A stretch of 64,000 nucleotides of DNA from Ampullaceana balthica (GCA_944989445.1 CALYLW010001190.1:315855-379854); one strand, 5' to 3'. Counted from the stretch's first letter, positions 10,540 to 22,307 are shown. The notes: generated by a model from the sequence alone, not told the origin. Numbers and translations: made by a program.

Positions 10540-11490
10540 TTTGGTGAACTAAACTCCTAAAACTGCAGTGAGCTCGATTTGAATTTTAAGTGGCATATAA
10601 GTGATTTCATGTCGTTTACCCATTTTCACATGACGTTTTTGGAATGCTTGATCGTACTTGGCAAGCAAATGCACCAGTTCCATATGAATTGCTTATATTA
10701 CCATTAGTGTTGTCTTCTCTGTGGCCCCGAAAAACTAATTTCTATTTTGCCAGGATTTAATAATGTCAAACCTTTAAATTACACAAGAACTTCTTGCGAT
10801 TTTCTTTTTTTTTACAAAAACGTATTGTTGTTCTTTTTTTAATAGTCTAATCTTTTTAAAGTCCAGTTTCTGATTCCTTCCTTCTTTGAAAACGTTGGTA
10901 ATGTTGACCGCTTGATTTTTGAGTGGCTACTTTAGATTTAGTTTCTGATAGTTTAAATTAAATATATTAGATGAGCAATTTTGTTTATTTTTTGTCTTTA
11001 TGCTACAAAAAAGACAGTAGTATCAAACTAATGATGCTTTGGAAGGAGAATAAGTCATTTAAGTACGCATCATTTTTCCTATTAGTTTACATATTATGTT
11101 TAAAATTATTTTTGGATTACCCGTCTTATTTCTATTTTACTTTAAGGTTCATGCTCGATTTGGAGAAGTTAAATTTAATATTTTGGACAATTATCCAATC
11201 TCGCTGCACTAATAATCATCGTAAATTTCATCTATAAGTTCGGGCTATTAAATTATATCGTTTAAGCCCTTGAACATTTAAAAAGTCGATTGGCTCTTGT
11301 TTCAAATTTATCGGATACAGTAGTTTTTTTTTACTTTTTCAAAAGGATCGACTGACAAACTTAAAAGAATTAAATTTAGGTAAGTTAACAGCACATTAGT
11401 GTCACGCCAATAAGAGCCACGTGCTTTTGTCAGTTCAGTAGCTTAAGCATCAGACGAATTTACATTCAATATAGATTTTGAAGTCATGGC
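10540..11490. other. No gene recognised
   Basis: AT-rich, with an 88-codon frame at 10971 made of hydrophobic AT-rich codons and no family resemblance. Treated as non-coding. Confidence 0.4.
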
Positions 11491-12019
11491 AGTATGAAAG
11501 TAAAGGGGCCGTCCATAAATGACGTCAGGCGATTTTTGCCGATTTTTTACCCCCTCCCCCCCTCGTCACGCGACGTCACAAAGAACTTAGACCCCCCCCC
11601 TCTAAAATATACGTCACAAATCTTTGACAAAAAAAAATTTTTATTTTTTTTTAAAATAAAAACAAAAACAAACAAAAAAAAACACAAAAAAAAACAAAAC
11701 ACTTTATTTACTATTTGAAAATAAGTATATTTCAAATCACTTTTATTGTCATTTAAGTATTTATTATTTATTTAGTGAAGATCTAAATTGTAATATCGTA
11801 GCCCGCGTGAATCGTTTTTAAAAAACATTTAACCGGCCTTCAGAAAACGAACTGTGTTAACACCCTTAGCTTATATTTTATTTTAATGAATACAAATTAA
11901 ACATTGACTATTGATCATCACGGTTAACGTCTGTGTTTAGAAAAAAAAATATTTAAAAATAACATTTTTAAAATGTATTTTTTTTAAAATCCCTCAATTG
12001 ACTGACGGGCATCCCGTAA

Positions 12020-12110
12020 GACAGAGGTGGGCGAACAGAGGTAAATATCCTGAACTGGGGTCAAAAAGGGAATTCTTGGGGGTAATGCAGACTCATTTGG
12101 GACATATAAC
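12020..12110. repeat. hAT-like terminal fragment
   Basis: CAGAGGTGGGCGAAC near 12022 resembles a hAT terminal repeat, followed by short G-rich sequence. No partner terminus was found. Confidence 0.3.
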
Positions 12111-12496
12111 ATCCACTACAATCCGCTAGATATATTAAAATACGTCATGTGTACGTGTACGCTTGGAACATATGCCCATTATTAAACAGGTTCCTTCCAG
12201 AAAATGCATTTTTTAAAAATTTGACAACTATGTAGATTTCTTACCTACGCACTATATGAAGACACCTAAATCTACCATACTTTCATTTATATTGACACGA
12301 GTGACAATAATCTTAATCCACATGACTTGTCTTTATCACGTATCATTTCTGTGATATTTAAAATTAATGCCTTAAAGCCTGAGCTAAGAAGAAAAGTTGT
12401 TTTGTTCTCCTCTCGAATTGCAATGTCAAGAATTTGATGCATTCAATAAAGTTAATGAATACTTAATTCATTTTAAATGGGCTCATTTACCATTAT

Positions 12497-12697
12497 ATCT
12501 AGAACAGTGCTTCTCATACTTTTTAGTATTGCGGACCAGCAGGAATTTTTTCCATTGTACCAGGGACCGGTGCACTATTTTCCCTGCACTGACAATTTTT
12601 TCTGTCCTTTTTTGAGAACATCTGCGGACCGGCAGCGGATGGCCCACGGACTGGCATCGGTCCGCGGACCACCACTTTGAGAAGCACTGATCTAGAA
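12497..12697 (+). mobile_element. 185-bp hAT MITE with TSD ATCTAGAA
   Basis: The element is 12505-12689. Ends are CAGTGCTTCTCATACTTTTT and, reversed, CAGTGCTTCTCAAAGTGG. Perfect flanking ATCTAGAA lies at 12497-12504 and 12690-12697. The inside matches the 5535 copy in inverted orientation (CCGGTGCACTATTTTCCC, GACCGGCAGCGGATGGCC). A degenerate third partial copy lies at about 13165-13214. Confidence 0.9.
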
Positions 12698-13164
12698 GAA
12701 TAGAATGGCCAGGGGCGTTTTATCAAAAACCATCGAACAATTATATCAAACTTAAAACGTTTTTAATTCTATCAAATAGATTCCCTCCCCCTTGCCCTTT
12801 TAAAGAAAAAGGATATTCCGTGTCGTTTTGACTTAAAATATCTACCCATAATCCTATTTAAATCTTTTTTAGACACTTGTCATGCTTGTAAAACTCACCA
12901 GTAGCATTTTCGGGGGGTGGGGGTGCTAAAGACGCTCCCCCAAATCCCCGAGTCACGCGAGCAGGACCTAGAGTCTGTAACGCATACATAAACTTGTATA
13001 TTTTGTGGCAACGGGCATGAGAGAACCAAACGGAGCTGCGGTTAGATCACAAATGCTTTGATGTCAACATCAAACGACGCAGTGTAACAATTTCATATGT
13101 TATCTTGTGGATTCTCAAACTTAAGGATTATAATTAGATTTAATTTTCGTGTCTTGATAGCATA

Positions 13165-13214
13165 CGCCAACCAGCGTCTGATGGCCTACCGACCAGCACA
13201 TTGAGAAGCACTGA
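13165..13214 (+). repeat. Partial copy of the 185-bp hAT MITE
   Basis: GATGGCCTACCGACCAGCAC followed by ATTGAGAAGCACTGA matches the right end of the element at 12505-12689. The left part is missing. Confidence 0.6.
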
Positions 13215-14000
13215 TTTTTATTTTTAAAAAAAGAAGAAAAAAAGTCATTAAATAAATTGTAAGCGACCAAATATTTCAGTGGAAGTTTATCTAAAGTTAC
13301 CCTTTGATGTGACGTCACATTTCTTCAACCCCCTCCCTCCCCCTCGTCACGCAACGTCACAAAAGTGTGACCCCCCTCCCCCCCCTTGGTGCTTGACGTC
13401 ATGTATGGACGGCCCCAAACGTATTCGAGGATAATTTCTGTATTTATTTTTTTATTAATTCCTGATTTGGCTCCTCTTTTATTTCGATAAAGAGCTCCAC
13501 TATCTTAAAATTCTCAATCCTAGAAATTAATTAACATGGAGTATTTTGACGCCCCCAACAAAGTGCCGCCCAGGGCATTGCCCCCTTGCCCCTCGCAGCT
13601 ACGCCTTTGATTAATTTTCCATTGATCTCAGGGCCATTAATTATAGCTATTTTTGCATTTATTGGCTGACATACTTCTTTTCTCTAAACTCTACATTCTA
13701 CATAATATAGATTTATTTCTTGGGAAATGTCTTTACCATATCTTGGGAATTTTGAAAATAAAGAGTGGCAGCTCTAATTGCATTGGAAAAGATAGAGGGC
13801 AGGTCTAGACAAAATGGCCGACTTTAACTCGAATGTTTATTATTTTTGGTCTATTGACAAATTTATGTAACTTGTTTCTAACATTGTTAGTTTCATTGGC
13901 GTCTAAGCTGAAGATACAAATATATTTTTACATTTTATTGAACCGCACCAAACACAGAAAACAATATTTGATATTGATACCGACAAGAGTAAGTTATTCA

Positions 14001-14660
14001 TAAAATAAACTGAGTAAAGTTTTTAGTTATTCAACGTCAACTGAATGATTCACTCAACTTCAACTCACTTACTTTTACTTTTGTCAGAGACTGAAAAGTG
14101 AAAGATCAATGAATCTAGTGAATCATTGTAAAGGGATGAGTAATTAAGATTTTAGATAACAATCCCAGTGTGTTGTAATTTTAACTAGTTAAGTTGTGTA
14201 TGTGATGGGCTATTGCCCTGGCCTATAGGTATAGTATAGTAAGTATAGCCTATGCCTATGCCTATGCTTATACCAAATACTAGGGGCTATGCCTATAGTT
14301 TTTTAAACGAAGTGTCTGCTGCTACGACAAAGTACGATAAAATAAACTGTAAAGTTTTTAGTTATTCAACGTCAACTGAATGATTCACTCAACTTCAACT
14401 CACTTACTTTTACTTTTGTCAGAGACTGAAAAGTGAAAGATCAATGAATCTAGTGAATCATTGTAAAGGGATGAGTAATTAAGATTTTAGATAACAATCC
14501 CAGGCCCAGTGTGTTGTAATTTTAACTAGTTAAGTTGTGTATGTGATGGGCTATTGCCCTGGCCTATAGGTATAGTATAGCCTATGCCTATGCTTATACT
14601 AAATACTATGGGCTATGCCTATAGTTTTTTAAACGAAGTGTCTGCTGCTACGACAAAGTA
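14001..14660. repeat. Tandem duplication, two ~330-bp units
   Basis: Unit 1 (14001-14334) and unit 2 (14338-14660) both begin TAAAATAAACTG and end CTGCTACGACAAAGTA. They are nearly identical throughout, differing mainly in the copy number of CCTATG words and a 5-bp insertion. Each unit carries GAATGATTCACTC and, about 70 bp later, the inverse AGTGAATCATTGT, so each can fold. No ORF. Confidence 0.9.
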
Positions 14661-14679
14661 CAATTACAAAGTAACGGCA

Positions 14680-15240
14680 GACAACTTCACGGGATGTTGC
14701 TATTGCTAAGACTAGTCGTATCACTAGCAACATCCTGCCGAATCCTGTTTTGGCCATGGGGATAATGCCGAGTATTATCCGCACGGGTCGTCGGCGCATG
14801 CGTCTTCTAGGGGCTGGTCACGTTGAAACAAAATATGCGCCCGGTGTAGACAAAATAAAAGCCTATATCACTCGATTTTGGCTAAAATGTGTAGGCCTAA
14901 TTAATATGCTAATACAAATTAAAATTTCATGATTACTGAAGTTTTAAAGTAGCACTGCCATAAAAATGATTGGTGTCCAATTAATGATAATTGTTATAAT
15001 TTCAAAATAACGAACTTAAATCGTCAGCTTCTCCAGGTGAGTGTTTAGTCTTAGCTCAGTTCCAATAAAGCCTGATGAGTGATGGTATGAGGATCGAATC
15101 CCAGGACTGTCTTACTTATTTATTTATTTTTAGGGGTGATTAGTTAGTTTTTTGTTTGTTTTACAACCAAAGTGAGGATGTTTGCAAACCCATGCCTGTC
15201 TTATCTATTCTGTTACTCACTGTTACAGACTCTCACTTTT
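14680..15240 (+). repeat. Composite palindrome/tRNA-like repeat, copy A
   Basis: The order is a palindromic block (GGATGTTGCTA at 14692 pairing with TAGCAACATCC at 14725; then TATTATCCGCACGGG), an AT-rich body with AATATGCTAATACAAATT and TTTCATGATTACTG, the marker ATTGGTGTCC (14969-14978), a tRNA-like unit with box A-like TAGCTCAGTTC (15053) and box B GGATCGAATCC (15091-15101), T-rich sequence, then CAACCAAAGTGAGGATGTTT. Immediately after lies a LINE/SINE tail fragment (15197-15237). Copies B-E share the order. Confidence 0.6.
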
Positions 15241-15699
15241 AAATTTCTATGCTATACCATTATATTATATAATCTTTCACTTTTGCATGCATTAAATTAA
15301 CTTTATTAATTTATGATGATTACAGGTACAATGCTAGTTTTGGGGCAGAATAATAATTAGCCTTTTTAATTACATTTACAGAGCCTCATCCAATTATGAA
15401 TGAAAGTAAATAAATCTACTTTATAATATATAGAATAAAAATACAAAGTTCGAGTGCACTGGAACAGTTGATAATAGTTTTATATCAGCTAAATCCATAG
15501 TATTACTAATTAATTAATGATTAACTAACGATATGCAAGTCCGCTCAGATTATTGATTATTGCTAAAATGGATAAAAAATATAAGATTCCAGTCAGTCGA
15601 AAGACGGTTAAAATGGCAGTTTTATTATTATTATAACCTCCAAACCAAAATATGTCAATAAACAATGATACATAAATAATAAGCAGTTAGTATTAAGAA

Positions 15700-16225
15700 T
15701 TTAGATATCGTTTGGCATCATTCTCACGGTCAAAACCGTGCGGCAGTGTGAATAACGCTAGGCATTATCCTATCCGCACTGTTTACAGTGCGGATAATTT
15801 TGGACATTATTCGCAATGCCATAACCGTGCGAATAACGCTTACCTAAAAAATACGCTGCTATGTACTATGTCATGTCCATGTGCTTACAGTTACGACTCA
15901 AGTCCTAAAGCTGTATTTTAATTATGCTAATACTAATCATTAATTCTCATAATCAAATTTCATGATTACTAGGTAAGCTGATTAATGAATTTTAAATGTT
16001 AAAAAAAAACCTGATTGGTGTCTATTTAATATTAAACAGATATAATTTTTTAAAATCTCAATTGGACATGAGCTTCGCTAGATAAAGTGGTAGTGATGGA
16101 CGATACTTTGATGTCGTGTTAAAATCAATACGCGGGTTCTAATCTCGCTCCCGGCAAGTTTAATTTTTTTTAATATTTCTTTTTCTTTTTAACCACAATG
16201 AGTGTGCTGGTAATTGTGATTTTAT
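15700..16225 (+). repeat. Composite palindrome/tRNA-like repeat, copy B
   Basis: The palindromic block 15725-15840 contains CACGGTCAAAACCGTG and CCGCACTGTTTACAGTGCGG, each able to form a hairpin. The body has ATTATGCTAATACTAATC and CAAATTTCATGATTACT. The marker ATTGGTGTCT is at 16014. A tRNA-like unit begins GACATGAGCTTCGCTAGA and has a box B-like GGTTCTAATCTC (16135-16146). The end is AACCACAATGAGTGTGCTGG. No coding sequence. Confidence 0.6.
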
Positions 16226-16236
16226 AACTACTTATT

Positions 16237-16980
16237 CTGAATGTCGTCGAGGATTTCGTCTACCTTGGCAGTAACATCTCCCTGGATAAGGAAATAGGAA
16301 CCAGAATCGGCAAGGCTGCATAATTAATGGCTAGGTTGAATCAAAGAGTGTGGAACAATGCGCAGCTCACATATAGGACAAAAATCAGTGTGTACCAGGC
16401 CTGCGTGCTCAGCACACTTCTCTATGGCAGCGAGTGCTGGACGACCTACGCCAAGCAAACAAAGCAGCTCAACAGCTTCCACTTGCGATGCTTGCATAGG
16501 ATTCTACACATCAAGTGGTAGGACAAGATCACCAATGTCGAGGTACTCAAAAGGAGCCATAAGCTGAGTATGCACTCAATTTTTAGTGAGAGGTGCCTGC
16601 GATGGTTGGGTCATGTCCGCAGGATGAGCTCAGAGCGCATTCCTAGAGCCTTGCTTTACGGTGAGCTGGCAACTGGTATGAGAAAAAGAGGTCGCCCCTG
16701 CTTGCGCTTCAAAGACATCTGCAAGAAAGACTGTCATGGCACAGATAGACCATAAAACGTGGGAGACCATTGCCGAGGGGCACACCTCCAAAAGTGAGTG
16801 AGGGCATTCATGTCGCGGAAGCATCCTTCATAGCTTTGAGTGAAGAGAGAAGGGCCAGGAGAAAGGGGAGGGGGGCAGAGGAGCATGAGTACACGCCATT
16901 GTCCCATGAGGACGGACGGTTGCCATACCATACTATTCTGAAAAGCGGATACTTTGATTAAATATATTTAAACTAGGGGT
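16237..16980 (+). pseudogene. Non-LTR retrotransposon reverse transcriptase, C-terminal fragment
   Basis: A single frame from about 16240 to 16755 encodes YLGSNISLDKEIGTRIGKAA, then VYQACVLSTLLYGSECWTTY, FHLRCLHRILHIKW, CLRWLGHVRRMSSERIPRAL and MRKRGRPCLRFKDICKKD. This is the standard 'thumb/connection' end of LINE reverse transcriptases often annotated as endonuclease-reverse transcriptase or craniofacial-development-protein-like. In-frame stops TAA (16321) and TAG (16519) interrupt it. Degenerate C-terminal frames continue to about 16950. The YADD catalytic part is absent, so the copy is truncated at its 5' side right after composite repeat copy B. Confidence 0.85.
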
Positions 16981-17328
16981 TTCAGGGCGTCTACGGCACC
17001 CACTTTTTTCAAAAGCCCAAGTAACTTATCCTTATTTGATAAATACCAAATATTAAACTTCCTGCAATGTACACAAAGTATTTTATAATTGTTTGGATAA
17101 TTGACGTCATATAATATTTTACGGCGAGAAACACCACACGCTCTGTTAATCTCAAACCCAAAGTGATACCTTTCTTTTTTAACTGCTATGGAATGTTGTA
17201 CTATGACCCTCAGCTATACAGAGTTAGTGACTTGGGCTTTTATTATATTAGATAAATTGAGATTTTAGAATTAATACACACATAACAAATAAATAAGCCC
17301 AGATCCATTAATATTGTATTTTATATAT

Positions 17329-17520
17329 GATACTAGACGCCCCGCAGCGTAGCATACGCCGCAGACTTGCTCATGGAGAGTGCAAAGAAAGTGGAGAAAG
17401 AAGGGACACAAACTACAGCACGAAAAAATCAAAACAACTCGAGTGAACGTCGGTTTGCGGGACTGCCAACTCATTGTTGGTTTCGAGACATTTGCAGGCG
17501 AAATTTGGTACACCCCTAAC
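17329..17520 (+). repeat. Interspersed GC-richer repeat, copy 1
   Basis: ACGCCGCAGACTTGCTCATG, AGTGCAAAGA, GGGACACAAACTACAGCACG and GGTTTCGAGACATTTGC follow the same order as at 59053-59240. Two copies in the window, same strand, both preceded by AT-rich sequence. No ORF is conserved between the copies. Confidence 0.6.
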
Positions 17521-17599
17521 TTCTATGAAGGCAGCTATAAAACGATAATCGGTTTAAAATCGGAGTTACATATCGATAATCGGTTTTCCAAAAAAAAGA

Positions 17600-17965
17600 C
17601 CGTACCTCCCCTCCCCACCGCGGTTTGTCCAGAGACCCTACCTCCCACACCGCGGTCTGTCCAGAGACCCTACAACATAGCGGTCTGTCCAGAGACCCTA
17701 CCCCCCCCCAACATAGCGGTCTGTCGCTAGACCCTACATCCCCTCCACCACAGTTTGTCGAGAGACCCGCCGTCTCGACCGGCCATAATGTGTATCACGT
17801 CAAAAATACAATATATTATAGTTATAACAACATTACCCACCACCGTCTGTCCAGAGACCCTACCTCCCCCCCCACATGCCCCGGTCTGTCCAGAGACCCT
17901 CCCTCCCCCAACACCGCTGTCTTTCCAGAGATCCTACCTCCCCACCGCGGTCTGTCCAGAGTTAT
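17600..17965. repeat. GC-rich minisatellite, unit about 30 bp
   Basis: Repeats of GGTCTGTCCAGAGACCCTAC separated by C-rich spacers (CTCCC, ACCGC) run across the interval, with a 75-bp AT-rich interruption at 17770-17845. TCCAGAGACCCT spacing varies, so frames read through several ways (the proline-rich ORFs here are by-products). Confidence 0.85.
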
Positions 17966-18179
17966 AATAAATAACCCGTATATACAATGTTTTTTATTAC
18001 AAATCCCAACGTGAACCGCGCAAAATAAATGGGGTGGAAAAAAAACTTCCCCAAAAATAACTCATTTTGAACCTCGCTCAATATGTAAATGAGACTTAAT
18101 TTTTCTCCGCCAGTGATTGGCTGTAGGAGTTTGAGGAAACAATCACTATCGATGACCGCACAGAACATTGCCTTTTATT

Positions 18180-18645
18180 GTTTAGGATTATCGTTAAATG
18201 GACACCAATCAAGTTTTTTGACAGTGCTGCATTAAAAATTCAGTAATCATGAAATTTGAATATGGAAATTGATTATCTGAGAGCTAATGTTTAGTATTAG
18301 CATAGGAATTACACATTTTAACCTAAATATAGTGATATGGGTTAATTATTTTAGCTGCTGTGTACCTAGGCCACATCCAATAAAAACTGTGTGAATAATG
18401 CTCAGTAATACCCACACAGCTGTGGGGGTAACCACTCCGCTTATGTAATGCTAATGTTGTTTAATTGTTTAAGTGTATATAGTATTGTTTATTGACATAT
18501 TAGGTTGTGGAGAACTTAAAATGAGCCTTATTTTATGGATAAGTGACCAGCCACTAGAATATGCATGCGCTGATGAGCCGTGTGGCTATTGCTGGGCGTT
18601 GTCCTCACTGCCAAAACCGTGCGGATAACCAATCCGTTATTAATA
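18180..18645 (-). repeat. Composite palindrome/tRNA-like repeat, copy D (tRNA part missing)
   Basis: On the minus strand the order is a palindromic block (CCGCACGGTTTTGGCAGTG near 18620, CCACAGCTGTGTGGG near 18420), CTATGCTAATACTAAAC, CAAATTTCATGATTACTGA, and ATTGGTGTCC (18209-18200). Sequence beyond the marker does not match the tRNA-like unit of copies A-C. Confidence 0.5.
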
Positions 18646-19433
18646 TTTATTATCTCTTATTAAATTAAACATGCGCTGTTGACTATAATGTACTAGTACA
18701 ATTTTTATAATTTACATATAAATCTATTCTTGATGGAACTGATTATTCTTTGGCTGATTAAGGAGAGGATGAGTTGTGTCCTAAAAATAAGTGCAAAATG
18801 GCAAATGCATTAAGTCCTAGTAAGACATATTGAATTTGAAAGCTTTGGGGGGCAGGGAGGCAGTGTAATGCATCTTTGTACTGTGCCCAGATACTGTTAG
18901 AGAACAATGGCATAATGCAGTCTAAGTCTGAGTTAATAAATTCCTGAGTTTGCAAGAGTGGGTTTATTTAAACTATCAATCAAATAATTAATAACAATTC
19001 TTAAACTTACTACTTATTATAAGATAGGAGCCATAATGACCAGAGAATTGACCGTGGGCCCTGCCTTAAGAAAAAGAAGATATAAAAAAGGTGTCTTATT
19101 GTTCATATCTAATAAATAGCTGCCACTCTTTCTTTCTGAGTCTATATTATTGAAAACCCAGTAGCTCTTTGGTCTATGAAGTAGGTAGTAAGCGAAATTC
19201 ACAAGGAGCCTAAGAATTTATCAACATAGTAGTGAAAGCTATTTTCTTTTGTTGTTCCAAAATAATATTTAATCCAACTTACATTTCATGTGTATTTCAT
19301 CATGCACTCACAAGCAAATACTACTACAACTTCTAGATTTCTTATATATGAATTCATGTTTGGATTAAACTTTAAAAAAAACATTCATACCAAAATACCC
19401 AATGCATTGCCAAATTTCAGTCAATAAACATAA

Positions 19434-19695
19434 GGTGCCGTCCATAAAGTACGTCACGTTTGGGGGTGGGGGGTGTAAGAAAGTCTGACAGTTTGTGAGG
19501 GGGGTGGGGTCAGGCCATGTGTGACGTCACGCGTGTTTTAGATAAAAATTTTAATGATTTTTTAATTTAAAAAAAATATTATTAAAAATAATTTTTCGTA
19601 AAATGTGACATGCTGGTCCGAGATTTGTGACAAGGGGTTAGGGGGGGGGGAGTAAAATGGTAAAAAATAGCATGATGTTCTTTATGGACGGTCCC
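19434..19695. mobile_element. GGGGCCGTCC-type MITE, ~262 bp
   Basis: GGTGCCGTCCATAAAGTACG at 19434 and, inverted, GGGACCGTCCATAAAGAAC ending at 19695. G-rich subterminal blocks lie inside each end and an AT-rich centre between. Outer trinucleotides are TAA and TAG. No coding capacity. Confidence 0.8.
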
Positions 19696-20139
19696 TAGCT
19701 TAAAAAAATTAATCTGGCACCTACCTGTATAATCTTATTTAACAAATTATTTTTGTCCAACATATCAGTGAGGCCAAAAAAGTAGTCGGTGGAAATGACT
19801 GAAGTACTGCTCATGTGCATTGATGTACAAAATAAGTGCTCATGCTCAAATTTGTTGCACTTTAAAAATCTTGAATATGTTTCAGGAATCAACGTGCCCT
19901 ATAGATTCACTTCAGTATTAATTATTAAAAATATTATAAAATGTTACTTATATCATCATATTACATACACAGGAGCCAGATATGGGCCCTCAAAGAAGAA
20001 GTATACTAATAGTACTTTTAAGTAAGATTAAGAAAAGAAAATGAATGTTTCAGTCTCTTTAATTCTTCCTTTAACTTTCACATTTTTTAGTTTATTATGA
20101 CAATCAATATACATAATTCCCGTTGTCTGTATGGATGTA

Positions 20140-20220
20140 ATGCTGTTAGGTGGCACTGCGATCGATTTTGTTTTATAATGATGTTAGGTGGCGCTGCAAT
20201 CGATTTTGTTTTATAGCTAT
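20140..20220. repeat. Two-copy tandem repeat, unit ~38 bp
   Basis: Two successive blocks of GTTAGGTGGC and CGATCGATTTTGTTTTATA. A short local duplication. Confidence 0.8.
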
Positions 20221-20319
20221 CTCTTTTCAATTTTCCCAACATGCTATCACGGAAGTAAATATGGCTATCCTATTTATCGAAGGCGTCAAGATGTAGAAAT
20301 TTTATATTGAACTCAAACC

Positions 20320-20365
20320 AAAAAAGATTCCGTCATTTTTGACGGGTTATCTCTAGTCTATACAT
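20320..20365. repeat. Fragment of the ACCCGTC-ended repeat
   Basis: AAGATTCCGTCATTTTTGAC then GGGTTATCTCTAGTC resembles the terminus of the repeats at 3680-3940 and 41014-41560. Confidence 0.35.
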
Positions 20366-20957
20366 AATGTAGTATGCAGTGTCAGAAATATCATAATCAA
20401 TATAGAATATAGATATGACTAAGTCTAAGTCATAATAAGTGTAAATGTGTTACAGCCTCCCACCACCTCGTCGCAGAAATTTTAACAATAACACTTATAA
20501 CACCTATACACATTAACTTTGGATATTTTACGACTTCAGTGTGAGTTAATAAAAAAATCATCCTTGAAATGCTAACTGCTATGTCAATAGTTTTTCTAAA
20601 TCCATGTCTGTTTTGTCCGTCCTAATCATAACAAATTAAATTTAAGCTGTCCACATACAGATGTTGAATAGATGTGGGTGCATGCAATGCCCAAAATGAA
20701 TATCTTTGTCATGTTAGCAAAATCTTTTCTTTTCATAGTTCAAGTGATTTTGATTTTTCTTTTCTAAAAAGTTATTAAAATTTTAAAAGTTTTTATTAAA
20801 AATAATTTTCTTGGATTCTTTATATATTTTCTGAAATTAAAGTAAAATGTCATAACCTTTTCATATATTTGGATCAATTAAATGTAAATAATTTTATCTT
20901 AAAAGAAGTATCATTTAAATAGCACTTAGTCTTAAAAATGGAACAGCAACTTTTTTA

Positions 20958-21885
20958 AATCCCGTATATTAACTTCACCGTCTTTTCTGTCTGTCATGAT
21001 CTCTTGGTCAAACCCGCGGAAAAACAAAAGTAAATAAAACAAACCCGTAAAAACAAAGTTTTTGACTATAAATCCCTTATATATGAGACATAACTAACAG
21101 TATTGATTATTTTCAAACATTTACAGACTGAATCTGTCTTAACTCAACTTTGCATCATAACCCTAGTGGGGGGGGGAGGGGTGGGTGGGAGGGGGAGAGG
21201 GGAAAAGTCTGGTCACCGATTCGCTTGACCGAGCTCAGAGTGACACGTAAAATGTAAACAAAAGCGCACCATCGCTTCGTTGGGTCGCCTCAATGCGTCA
21301 GCTCAAACTTTCACGTGGCAAAAAAACAATAACAAACCGTGAATTTAAATTACATACCTCATATAAGGATAAACTAAAAATGCATTAATTTAATTACGGT
21401 ACGTTCGATCGATCTGAAATTTTGATACGATGCATTGTTAGGTTAGACGGGTCCGTGTGCCAAATTTCAGTTCGATCGGATCATGGGAAGTGGGTCATTT
21501 TTGACTTCTGTTTTTCCGCCCGCCCAAGACAGAGAGAGACGGCGGTGAAGTTAATATAAGGGATTTAAAAATGACCCACTCCCCATGATCCTATCGAGCT
21601 GAAACTTTGCACATAGACTTGTGTCACCTGACAATGCATTGTATCAAAATTTCAGATCGTTCGAATGTACCATAATTACATTAATGAATTTTTAGTTTAT
21701 CTCTATGTAGCATGTGTTGCTGTCTGCTATTGTTTACCTCCACGAGTCACTGGAGATTCACTCCAGCCCTCCATGTCACAGGGGTCTGTTGCGCGGTGCG
21801 TGTTACCTTGAACATAATCAATACTTTTAGTTATGTCTCATATTTAAGAGATTTAAAGTCAAAAACTTTGTTTTTACGGGTTGTT
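20958..21885. repeat. Cluster of three AAATCCCTTATAT repeats (copies a, b, c)
   Basis: Copy a (20958-21043, +) is only a head. Copy b (21044-21568, minus) is full length, from CCGTAAAAACAAAGTTTTTG to GTTAATATAAGGGATTTA. Copy c (21569-21885, +) lacks the head and ends AAAAACTTTGTTTTTACGGG. Family landmarks in + orientation are AAATCCCTTATATTAACTTC, CGCCGTCTC, TCGAGCTGAAATTTTGCACA, AACAATGCATCGTATC, TTTTTAGTTTATCTCTAT, GTCTGTAAATGTTTG and ATATAAGGGATTTATAGTC. Confidence 0.85.
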
Positions 21886-22307
21886 TTTTTTAATAACTGA
21901 CATTGAAATTGTAGATTACAGAGAATTGAATGGCTCAACCTAAAATACAGATCAACAACATTTGATAGGGTACATAGATTATAAATTAGAAGGAATTTTA
22001 AAAACTACAAGTCCTCATGTCATTTGTTGATATAATATCTATAGAATTTTTATTTAAAATGAGTTGGTAACAGATAAGGAGGAAAGCAAGAGATGAATTA
22101 TTTTATTTGATAAATATCATTTTCTTATATTCCAATGAATGCAATACTGAACTTCAATAAAACAATTCAGTTATTTTTATAATCAAGAAAAGATGCTCTA
22201 AACTATGATTTGCATTTAAAATTTAACCAAAGTAAATGACAAAGGAAAATTTTTAACAGGCCCACATGACAGAAAAAACAAAATTTTGCAGTGCATCTAT
22301 TTTTTAA

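Larger units (their letters stand above)
11505..13416. repeat. GGGGCCGTCCAT-ended DNA element pair (about 1.9 kb apart)
   Basis: GGGGCCGTCCATAAATGACG at 11505 and, inverted, TGACGTCATGTATGGACGGC ending at 13416 form matching inverted termini, with AAA on both outer sides. C-rich subterminal blocks ('cccctcgtcacgcgacgtcac') occur inside both ends. This is the same family as the short copies at 19434-19695 and 62644-62900, where the ends are only about 260 bp apart. Here the interior holds an unrelated 185-bp hAT MITE and other sequence, so it is either a longer family member or two partial copies. Confidence 0.6.
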
